Shown here piece after piece: positions 9,076-15,075 of a stretch of 64,000 nucleotides of DNA. The notes below the pieces were generated by a model that was not told the DNA's origin, did no database searches, and saw nothing but the letters and a program-made list of their open reading frames with translations. The number at the start of each line of letters is the position of its first letter. The stretch's first letter is position 1. The translations under genes were made by a program, and so were the position numbers. This stretch comes from Candidatus Uhrbacteria bacterium (GTDB taxonomy: Bacteria > Patescibacteriota > Patescibacteriia > 2-12-FULL-60-25): NCBI GenBank assembly GCA_003576745.1, contig QEVR01000001.1:1-64000 (forward strand), read 5' to 3'.

Positions 9076-9078
9076 TGC

Positions 9079-10845
9079 TTAACCTCGCTTCCGTTTTTTT
9101 CGGAGATACGCTTCAAGTTCCTTTGCGTTCTTCGTGTTCAGGATGTCGCTTTTCTTCGCCCAGCCACGGCGGGCGAGCGCTTCGCCGAGCGGAAGAAAAT
9201 CAAAATGCTCGGGAGCATGCGCATCCGTATTAATGACAAGCTTGACCCCGGCTTTAACGGCTTCGCGCACGAATTGCGCGTCCAAATCCGAGCGGTCAGG
9301 ATAGCAGTCGATTTCAAGCGCGACCTCATGCTGTTTGGCGGCGGCGAGCACTTCGGCAAAATCGAATTCAATAGGTTCTCGCTCGCCGATAATGCGCGCA
9401 AATGGATGGAAGTAGCAGTCCACGTTTGGGTTGGAAATGGCGCGCACGATACGTTTTGTTTGTTCCTTTGCCGGCAAACGGAAGGCGGAGTGCACGGACA
9501 CGCCGACCCATTCAAGTTTCGCGAGCGTGCGGTTTTCCAAATCCAATGATCCGTCTTTAGCGATGTCGCATTCCGTGCCGGTGAAGATGCGGAAGCCTTT
9601 TAGGGATGCGTTCAGTTTTTTGATTTCGCGGATTTGTTTTTCTACGCCTGCGTCGTCCAGTCCGTGAATGAAGGCGAGGACCTTGGTGTGATCGGTGACA
9701 GCCATGTAGGACAGGCCGGTTTTTTTTGCGGCTGTTGCCATGTCGGCAATGGATGCGCGGCCGTCTGTCCAGTTTGTTTGCACCTGCAAATCGCCTTTTA
9801 CGGATCCGTAGGGGATGAGTTTTGGGAGGCTGTGCGCTTCCGCGGCTTCAATCTCGTTTTCGCCTATGCGTATCTCCGGCGGCGGTGTATCAAGTCCGAG
9901 CTTGTTGTATATGACGTCCTCGGTTTTGCAGGGAATGAGCTTGGACCCTTTGTGTTTGCCTTTGCCGCGTTTGAAAATGCCGTACTCGCTCAAGGTATAG
10001 CCCTTCCCGAGGGCATATTGCCGGAGCAGGACATTGTGGCGCTTGTCGCCCGTAAAGTGCTGGAGCGCGGCGCCATACACCTTGTCGGGAACCACAAGAA
10101 TATCCGCATCCATGCCGATAGCGAGTCGGACGGATGCGCGGTTTTTTCCTTTTTCATGCACACTTTGAACTTCCGGCAGGGAACAAAAGGCGTCCACGAT
10201 GCGTTTGGGCGTATCCGCTGTGGCCACAATGTCGATGTCGCCAATGGTTGTTTTGCGTCGTCGGAGCGATCCGGCATATGCGCAATGTTTCACGCCCTTT
10301 ACACGCTTGAGTTTTTCTACCATCCCTTCCGCAATGGGGAGCACGTCGCCGAGCAGGCGCCGTCCGCTTGCTTGTTTTTTCATGGTGATCCCGCGCGCGA
10401 TGTTTTCTTCGCTCTGCTTTCCGTATCCTTTGAGCTTTTGGATTTTGTGCTTTTTGATGGCGGCTTCGAGGTCCTTTATACTCTTCACCTTTAGGTTTTT
10501 GTAGAAATCTTTGATGGTTTTTGGGCCCACGCCTTCGATGGATGCGAGGCTCCAGATGTCCACGGGAAAGGTTTTCTTCATCTTTTCATATTCCTTCACA
10601 CGCCCGGTGCGATAAAATTCGTCGATTTTCTCCGCCATGCTCGCTCCGATACCCGGGAGTTCGTCCAACGCCTTTTTGCCGCCCTGCTTCCAGGTTTCTT
10701 TGACCTCGTCCCCGAGCGCGATCAGGACCTCCGAGGCCATTTCATAGGCGCGCGGCTTAAATGCCACGCCCTGCATGTCGAGGATATAGCCCATTTCGAA
10801 AAAGATTTTTGCGAGCTTTTGGGCTTCGTATCCGGTGGGTTTCAT
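9079..10845 (-). CDS. polX: DNA polymerase X family protein with PHP domain
   Basis: 588 residues, usual length for bacterial PolX, a gap-filling repair polymerase. Helix-hairpin-helix elements (LPGIGASMAEKI, IEGVGPKTIKDFY), then the nucleotidyltransferase site GSLRRRKTTIGDIDIVA with both aspartates and the third in MDADILVV. The C-terminal half is a PHP domain with AVTDHTK, TGTECDI, VSVHSA, CYFHPFARI and NTDAHAPEHF. The opening motif reads DLQVQTNWTDG, with glutamine at both places of the usual H-x-H; Q at the first is common in PolX, Q at the second is unusual. A TGC-TACACT extended -10 ends about six bases before the ATG, suggesting a leaderless mRNA. Confidence 0.93.
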   Translation of the reverse strand: MKPTGYEAQKLAKIFFEMGYILDMQGVAFKPRAYEMASEVLIALGDEVKETWKQGGKKALDELPGIGASMAEKIDEFYRTGRVKEYEKMKKTFPVDIWSLASIEGVGPKTIKDFYKNLKVKSIKDLEAAIKKHKIQKLKGYGKQSEENIARGITMKKQASGRRLLGDVLPIAEGMVEKLKRVKGVKHCAYAGSLRRRKTTIGDIDIVATADTPKRIVDAFCSLPEVQSVHEKGKNRASVRLAIGMDADILVVPDKVYGAALQHFTGDKRHNVLLRQYALGKGYTLSEYGIFKRGKGKHKGSKLIPCKTEDVIYNKLGLDTPPPEIRIGENEIEAAEAHSLPKLIPYGSVKGDLQVQTNWTDGRASIADMATAAKKTGLSYMAVTDHTKVLAFIHGLDDAGVEKQIREIKKLNASLKGFRIFTGTECDIAKDGSLDLENRTLAKLEWVGVSVHSAFRLPAKEQTKRIVRAISNPNVDCYFHPFARIIGEREPIEFDFAEVLAAAKQHEVALEIDCYPDRSDLDAQFVREAVKAGVKLVINTDAHAPEHFDFLPLGEALARRGWAKKSDILNTKNAKELEAYLRKKRKRG

Positions 10846-11181
10846 GGCGACAGTGTAGCAAGGGAGGACGGGAAGCGGTACGCGAGGGTCAGTGAAGAGT
10901 ACGTAGGACGTGGGACATAGGCGTAGGTCTTGTAGAAGAATTCACTTCCTTCCCCACACCTATGTCCCACGTCCTATGCCCTCATCTTATTCTTTCCTTC
11001 GCCGTGTTTTTCTCGTACCATGCACGCTGTGGGTGCATTGCGATGGGTTACCATCGCGAATGCCCGGGGACATACCGACATGCGGATTCACCGATCGCGC
11101 GTTCGAAAGGGTTCTCATCGGAGCGCCGCTGTTGTACGACGTCCGAACAAAGCGCCGTTGTTGCGGCGGGAGGTAAAAACC
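10846..11181. other. intergenic with large inverted repeat
   Basis: About 335 bases between divergent genes. It holds the mosaic-repeat copy described at 10898-10985; the rest (11000-11170) is upstream sequence of the transglycosylase-like gene, with in-frame codons but no good ribosome site until 11182. Confidence 0.5.
10898..10985. repeat. mosaic repeat with 18-bp inverted arms
   Basis: AAGAGTACGTAGGACGTGGG at the left, and arms 10904-10921 and 10959-10976 (AGGACGTGGGACATAGG and complement) separated by 37 bases. The words CGTAGGACGTGGG and CCTATG recur in the other mosaic-repeat copies. Confidence 0.8.
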
Positions 11182-11673
11182 ATGTTTCTTTCCCTTGCGG
11201 CAGGCACCATTATGGTTGCCGGTTCCGTGGCATACGATCATGCCGTGTCTGCGCAAACGCGCGCTTTTCTTGTGCCGCAGGAAATCTCGCGCGATCGCAT
11301 ATTGTCGCATGATGCGGAGCCGTTCGCGACCATGCTTCTTGATTTGGAGAATCAGGACATGCGCGCGGCATCGCTTAAGCCGTTCCCCCGCGAATACTTA
11401 AAGCTTCGTTCCGAGGAGGGGGGGTTGAATTACCGGTTGCTCGACCGCATTGCCTATTGCGAAAGCAAGTGGCGCATGGTGAAGAACGCGCGGTCTTCCG
11501 CATACGGCTATTTTCAGATTATCGACGGCACCGAACGGCTCACGAATGCCTATCAGGAAGGCCATCGCAAAGAGGATCCGTATGCCAATATCGACATGGC
11601 AATTCATTTATACGAAAAATACGGAACCATTCCCTGGGCCTCTTCAAGGCCCTGCTGGGCCATGTATCAATAA
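11182..11673 (+). CDS. secreted lytic transglycosylase-like protein (SLT/RPF fold)
   Basis: 163 residues from the ATG at 11182, chosen because GGGAGGT lies eight bases upstream. A signal peptide (MFLSLAAGTIMVAGSVAYDH, cleavage near VSAQT) is followed by a short lysozyme-like domain: LLDRIAYCESKWRMV with the presumed catalytic Glu, SSAYGYFQIIDGT, DPYANIDMAIHLYEKYG and IPWASSRPCW. This is the pattern of small transglycosylase or resuscitation-factor-like enzymes that cut peptidoglycan outside the cell. Cysteines in AYCES and RPCW may pair. Longer in-frame starts (11020, 11078) lack ribosome sites. Confidence 0.75.
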   Translation: MFLSLAAGTIMVAGSVAYDHAVSAQTRAFLVPQEISRDRILSHDAEPFATMLLDLENQDMRAASLKPFPREYLKLRSEEGGLNYRLLDRIAYCESKWRMVKNARSSAYGYFQIIDGTERLTNAYQEGHRKEDPYANIDMAIHLYEKYGTIPWASSRPCWAMYQ

Positions 11674-11674
11674 A

Positions 11675-11704
11675 ATTATCGCGGCTAGTGCGCCGCGATG
11701 AATT
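11675..11704. terminator. hairpin between convergent genes
   Basis: ATCGCGGC-TAGTGC-GCCGCGAT just after the transglycosylase stop and overlapping the end of the hydrolase remnant. A-rich and T-rich flanks are short, so termination is plausible but not certain. Confidence 0.5.
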
Positions 11705-11853
11705 GATGGACAAGATTGAACACGTCTTTTCTGAACAAAAGGCCGGTGTGGTCGGTGCCCGCGACGCGGTATTCCGCAAGCGGATGCCGGCAGCGTTCCG
11801 CAGGAACCAGCAGATCGTATTTTCCGGCAATGGAGAGGAAGGGGCGGTTGAAC
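11685..11853 (-). pseudogene. 3' remnant of an alpha/beta-hydrolase-like gene
   Basis: An open frame of about 55 codons ends at 11685 and reads LFNRPFLSIAGKYDLLVPAE, then RCRHPLAEYRVAGTDHTGLL and FRKDVFNLVHQFIAAH. The IAGKYDLLVP and GTDHTGLL parts look like the acid and histidine motifs at the end of alpha/beta hydrolases. The rest of the gene is missing: upstream of about 11853 the DNA turns GC-rich and no frame continues. The gene was therefore probably cut by the insertion or rearrangement that brought in the foreign segment. Confidence 0.5.
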
Positions 11854-12163
11854 AACCCGGGGCGCGATCGCGTCGCGCGGCAGTTGGTACCTGCCGCGCG
11901 CGAGGTCGCCCTCGGTCACCGTGAAGCAACACGATGACAACAAGGCCGATCACCGCGACCACGCCCCGGTCGAGACCCTCCGAGGTGGTCTGGATCGAGG
12001 CGCGGAGCCAGCAAGACCCAGGTTACCTCGCTGTGACGCGGAGCGTCAAGCGCACCGCCGCTGCCCACTTCGTGGGGCCCGCTCGCATCTCCTCCGCGGC
12101 CCGGGTTCCTCGCCGACCCGCACCGCGGGTCGTCTCGGATACCCTTCGACTCCCCAACATCTC
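11854..12163. other. GC-rich segment outside the direct repeat, no gene assigned
   Basis: About 310 bases, one 60-base line reaching roughly 77% G+C by count (12061-12120), unlike nearby host genes at about 60%. All frames give arginine- and proline-rich text. A hydrophobic run (VVAVIGLVVIVLLHG, minus strand near 11920-11962) may be a scrap of a membrane protein. No start, ribosome site or family is convincing. Confidence 0.4.
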
Positions 12164-12203
12164 TAAAACAAATCCGCCCCGGCAGATGCCGGAGCGGATT
12201 TGT
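12164..12203 (-). terminator. terminator, presumably the original one of tRNA-Gly
   Basis: On the minus strand ACAAATCCGC, a GC-rich loop region, GCGGATTTGT, then TTTT. It follows directly after the left copy of the tRNA 3' end, which is where the tRNA terminator would have been before insertion. Confidence 0.75.
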
Positions 12204-12231
12204 TGGAGCGGGTAAGGGGAGTCGAACCCCT
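12204..12231. repeat. left attachment-site-like repeat (tRNA 3' end copy)
   Basis: Identical over 28 bases to 14910-14937: complement of CCA, acceptor stem and T-arm of tRNA-Gly. Sequence beyond it is unrelated to a tRNA. Confidence 0.85.
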
Positions 12232-12489
12232 GCCGAACGCGCCGACGGCGCGGACGCGGCAAAAGCCAGCGAACGAAAATGGCTCAACCGAGCGACGTCG
12301 GAGCGCGAGATGGAGATCGCGCAGAGCGCGGGCTCGCACTCTGCGCGCAGAGTCTGGTCACCAAAGCGGACACCAAGCGGACCCACCGGCTGCACCACAT
12401 GGCGAGGGCGGCGGGGGGCGCTCATGGTTGGTATGGCACTCACCCCTGAACACCTTGCTTCACTGGTCGGCCATCAACGACTGGACGAA

Positions 12490-12891
12490 TCAATCACTCG
12501 GCGTCGGCAGGTCCTGCCGACGGGGCACTCGACCAGATAGCTCGTAGATGCTGACGACTTCCCGTGAGATATAGACTGCGGCCTGTGCCACGCCCCGGCC
12601 ACGGTACCTGCTCGTGAAGGCACAATGAAGTTTCCGCCTCGCGCTCAATTCACTGTCTGCGTTGGGCAACACGTCGACCGAGACCAGTACATGTGGATCC
12701 TCGTCCAGCCGCGCCTTTTCTTCGTTCCACCACCAACCTGAGACGACCGGGAACACGCCTTCACCCGCGAACCATGTCCCGCCGTCCTTGCCGAACTCCT
12801 TCTTGATGTCGCCAAGCGCGCCGATGGCGGCGGCGCGTTGCTCGCTGCCGCTCATCGGAAGGAGCATGCCGAGGCGGATCATCATCTTCAT
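12490..12891 (-). CDS. orphan gene in the element, 133 aa
   Basis: The ATG at 12891 has AGAGG seven bases upstream. The product (MKMMIRLGMLLPMSGSEQRA, then IGALGDIKKEFGKDGGTWFA, GWWWNEEKARLDEDPHVLVS) has a mixed alpha/beta look and no membrane segment or signal. The SDVLPNADSELSARRKLH part reads like a genuine soluble domain. No family recognised. It follows the 12976 gene on the same strand. Confidence 0.55.
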   Translation of the reverse strand: MKMMIRLGMLLPMSGSEQRAAAIGALGDIKKEFGKDGGTWFAGEGVFPVVSGWWWNEEKARLDEDPHVLVSVDVLPNADSELSARRKLHCAFTSRYRGRGVAQAAVYISREVVSIYELSGRVPRRQDLPTPSD

Positions 12892-12915
12892 GTTTGAACC
12901 TCTTCGGAACTGAAA

Positions 12916-12938
12916 CACCGCTGGATAGGCCAGCGGTG
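12916..12938 (-). terminator. hairpin between two element genes
   Basis: CACCGCTGG (12916-12924), five-base loop, CCAGCGGTG (12930-12938), followed on the minus strand by TTTC. Weak T-run; it may attenuate transcription between the two genes. Confidence 0.5.
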
Positions 12939-12975
12939 CAAGGATGAAGAAGCGCCTGCGCGGTTGAGGGCTGTA

Positions 12976-13845
12976 TCAGGCTTCCCTACTACGTGTCTTG
13001 TCTCGGATAACGCGCATCTCTGCAGCAAACGCGCCCGTCTGCTCAAAGACCTCGATTGGAAGGTGATTCGTTCGAAGGGCAGTTTCACGCTCATAGTACA
13101 CGGCGAGCGCCCGGTCCTGGGCCGCTGCGTCCGACCACCGTTGTTTAACGGCGTCTTCGAAGTAGCTGTCAAGCGCTGTCACCGTCGCCGGAGCGCCGTC
13201 GATCAGCGTCTGGAGTTCCTCCGGCAGCTCGTGCTGCCAATCGTCATCCGGAATCTTGTTTCGCACTTGACCTAGATGGCTCCCCGAGGAAAAAGGTGCG
13301 CCTTGACTGGACGCGTCCGGAGAGCCCTCCGCCGTCCCTGCTACGGCTCCCTCGTTGGAGAGGGAACCCGGTGAAGCGTCTGTTGCAGACGCAGCACTTT
13401 GAGCAGAGCCTTCGAAAGGCATCCTGACCTTTTCGTGGGAAGGTGCGTGCGACTCGACGCTGTCGTGGGCGTCATCCTCTCCGAGGATGCGGTCGTAGCG
13501 GGTGCGCACTCCCCGCGCGCGACCCTCGCTCCCGGCTTCAGCCTCGTGCTCAGGTAAGTACGTGTCGGAGGATCTGTCAAGGGACTCGCCGCCAGGGAAT
13601 AGGAGGCCCAGCATCTTTGCCCGAACGTGAGGATCGATATCGATAGGCCGTACGATGTCGCAATACACGCTGTTGAGCAGCAACATGTGCACGTGAATGG
13701 CGTTGACGAGCACCGGAAACCACTCGCTCTTGGGGTCTATTCGCGCGGAGGTTTCCAGGGTCAGGGAACTGCGCCTGTTTTCCAGCACGCCAAGTTCGGC
13801 TCGAATCTCTCGCCAGTGGGGTTCATCCGCATGAGCCCGTGCCAA
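12976..13845 (-). CDS. orphan gene in the element, up to 289 aa
   Basis: Acidic, low-complexity middle (about residues 130-200, rich in Ser, Ala, Gly, Glu) between two ordered parts: an N-terminal part (WREIRAELGVLENRRSSLTL, WFPVLVNAIHVHMLLLNSVY) and a C-terminal part (LPEELQTLIDGAPATVTALD). The last residues include REAxx-type charged helices (FEQTGAFAAEMRVIRDKTRS). The start is uncertain: the first possible codon is TTG at 13845, which overlaps the divergent gene at 13839. GC-rich codon use unlike the chromosome around it. Family unknown. Confidence 0.5.
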   Translation of the reverse strand: MARAHADEPHWREIRAELGVLENRRSSLTLETSARIDPKSEWFPVLVNAIHVHMLLLNSVYCDIVRPIDIDPHVRAKMLGLLFPGGESLDRSSDTYLPEHEAEAGSEGRARGVRTRYDRILGEDDAHDSVESHAPSHEKVRMPFEGSAQSAASATDASPGSLSNEGAVAGTAEGSPDASSQGAPFSSGSHLGQVRNKIPDDDWQHELPEELQTLIDGAPATVTALDSYFEDAVKQRWSDAAAQDRALAVYYERETALRTNHLPIEVFEQTGAFAAEMRVIRDKTRSREA

Positions 13846-14126
13846 CCGCGTCTCCAGTGGACCCGATCGCGTCTCTTGCCGGGGCCAACCCGGCCGCCGA
13901 CGCGGGGTCGAGCGGTGAGGAGGCGTTTCTCCAGGAGCTCGGGCGCGCCGAAGCGAAGTTCGGCGGCGGCTATGTCGGCGTGAACTACTTCATCACGAAG
14001 TGGCAGTGCGAAGCGCTCGATCAATCGCCGGAGGTCCGGCGGCGCATCCTGAACAAGCTCGAACAGGCCGGGCGTGTCGAGGTGTACTTGGCCGAGGACG
14101 GCAGCAAAGCGCTACGGCGGAAGTAA
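13839..14126 (+). CDS. orphan small gene in the element, 95 aa
   Basis: Begins at GTG 13839 or slightly downstream. The product has an Ala/Gly/Ser-rich lead and a compact helical part (GEEAFLQELGRAEAKFGGGY, VNYFITKWQCEALDQSPEVR, NKLEQAGRVEVYLAEDGSKA). It could be a small DNA- or protein-binding module, but nothing identifies it. Divergent from the 12976 gene, with overlapping possible starts. Confidence 0.45.
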   Translation: MPTASPVDPIASLAGANPAADAGSSGEEAFLQELGRAEAKFGGGYVGVNYFITKWQCEALDQSPEVRRRILNKLEQAGRVEVYLAEDGSKALRRK

Positions 14127-14242
14127 AGCGGACGGCGAACGGATCTCCTGTGGGCGGATTTCTACGCCCGACATGAAGCAGATCTGCCGGCTGCACGATC
14201 GGGACGTGGCGCGGCCCCGCACCCCACATCACACTTGAAAAA

Positions 14243-14265
14243 CCCCGCCTCATGATGAGGCGGGG
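14243..14265 (-). terminator. Rho-independent terminator in the element
   Basis: CCCCGCCTCAT and its complement almost back to back; on the minus strand it is followed by TTTTT. No gene that it would terminate is recognisable on its upstream side apart from read-through from tRNA-Gly. Confidence 0.8.
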
Positions 14266-14455
14266 GAGCGGTGCATCGCGAAGCGCGACCAGTTCAAGGC
14301 TCCGCGCTCTGCGAGAACCGTGGAGCAGAGCATCCATCGATCCGACCGCCCGGCAACGCATCCGCGTCCGATGCGTCGTTGGGCAGCCCGATCATCCTCA
14401 AATCGTACCGAGACCGGGCTTGAACGTCAAACGGACGCCGGAAAGGGTGAGCGCC

Positions 14456-14640
14456 ATGCACGAGTTCGACCAGTTTCCTCCTGTCACGCGGAGAACCACA
14501 CTCGTGACCCTTGTCACGGCGGGTGTCACGGGCGTCACGCGACCCGCGGACGCGAATCCCGTCCTGCGTCTCGCCCTCTGGCTGTTGGGTACCGTCGCCG
14601 CGTGGGCAGTCGGACGAGAGTTGGATCGTCTCGTCGATGG
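14456..14640 (+). pseudogene. 5' part of a small gene with a Tat-like start, fused out of frame
   Basis: The ATG at 14456 is preceded by AAAGGGTGA. The product begins MHEFDQFPPVTRRTTLVTLV, then VTAGVTGVTRPADANP and a second hydrophobic segment (LRLALWLLGTVAAWAVGREL). An RR followed by a hydrophobic run resembles a twin-arginine signal. Near 14635 the sequence changes into recombinase code in another frame, so the gene seems to have lost its 3' end by deletion. Confidence 0.4.
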
Positions 14641-14921
14641 GCGTCGCGGTCCACGTGCTCAAGGAGCTTCTCGGCCACTCGAGCATCAAGATGACGCTCC
14701 GCTACATGCATGTGGAGCGCGAGTCCGTGGAATCCACCGTGGCGCTCATCCGGCGGGCCATTCCTGGCCCCGTTGCCGAACATTTTGGTCACCAAATGGC
14801 CACCAAGGCCGAGATCGCGGTTCGAAATCGCTCGTCCGAGCTCCAGCGCGAACCCCTTTTTCCCGCTGAACCAAGCAAAAAGCCGACCTATGCGGTCGGC
14901 CTTCACTCCTGGAGCGGGTAA
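14637..14921 (+). pseudogene. C-terminal fragment of a tyrosine recombinase (integrase)
   Basis: Reads MGVAVHVLKELLGHSSIKMT, LRYMHVERESVESTVALIRR and on to the stop inside the tRNA. LGHSSIKMTLRYMH is the box II end of phage-type integrases, with the second histidine and the nucleophilic tyrosine (RYMH). The arginine and H-x-x-R motifs that should lie upstream are absent, and the frame just before is occupied by another gene fragment, so the enzyme is inactive. Its position beside the tRNA identifies the element's integrase. Confidence 0.8.
14877..14903 (-). terminator. terminator downstream of tRNA-Gly
   Basis: GCCGACC-TATGC-GGTCGGC; on the minus strand the hairpin is followed by TTTTTGC. 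It ends tRNA-Gly transcription after only a few bases and lies inside the integrase remnant. Confidence 0.8.
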
Positions 14922-14937
14922 GGGGAGTCGAACCCCT
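14910..14937. repeat. right attachment-site-like repeat (within tRNA-Gly)
   Basis: Second copy of the 28-bp direct repeat, here part of the complete tRNA. Confidence 0.85.
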
Positions 14938-14984
14938 ATCTCGTCCTTGGCAAGGACGCATAATAGCCGCTATACGATACCCGC
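14910..14984 (-). tRNA. tRNA-Gly (anticodon GCC)
   Basis: 75 bases with encoded CCA. Acceptor GCGGGTA pairs with TACCCGC; anticodon stem CGTCC/GGACG encloses TTGCCAA, anticodon GCC; T-arm has GGGGTTCGACTCCCC. All arms are intact, as expected if the element restored the 3' end on insertion. Confidence 0.97.
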
Positions 14985-15006
14985 AGGTCTGTGATTTTGC
15001 GGGAGG

Positions 15007-15035
15007 ATACTAGCAATATCCTTGCCATAGCGCAA
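15007..15035 (-). promoter_or_regulatory. promoter of tRNA-Gly
   Basis: On the minus strand TTGCGC, 17-bp spacer, TAGTAT, with the tRNA 5' end about 22 bases downstream. Confidence 0.75.
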
Positions 15036-15040
15036 TACGA

Positions 15041-15068
15041 AAGGGGCGGGGGTGCCAGGCCGCCCCTT
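15041..15068 (-). terminator. terminator of the lamin-tail gene
   Basis: AAGGGGCGG and its complement (15060-15068), followed on the minus strand by TTTCG. It sits eight bases after the stop and overlaps the tRNA promoter region by a few bases. Confidence 0.7.
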
Positions 15069-15075
15069 GAGGGGT

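Larger units (their letters stand above)
12204..14937. mobile_element. decayed integrative element at tRNA-Gly
   Basis: Bounded by an exact 28-bp direct repeat of the tRNA-Gly 3' end (12204-12231 and 14910-14937). The right copy belongs to the intact tRNA; the left copy lacks the rest. Directly inside the tRNA-side copy lies the C-terminal piece of a tyrosine recombinase. This is the classic layout of an element integrated into a tRNA gene, with the integrase beside the tRNA. Other contents are three orphan genes and a minus-strand terminator. At 2.7 kb and with a broken integrase it cannot move by itself. An assembly chimera is an alternative explanation. Confidence 0.65.

Noticed and set aside
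12144-12155. TTCGACTCCCC on the plus strand, like a tRNA T-arm
   Set aside because: Only 11 bases match, no acceptor or anticodon arm can be built around it; probably chance or a scrap.
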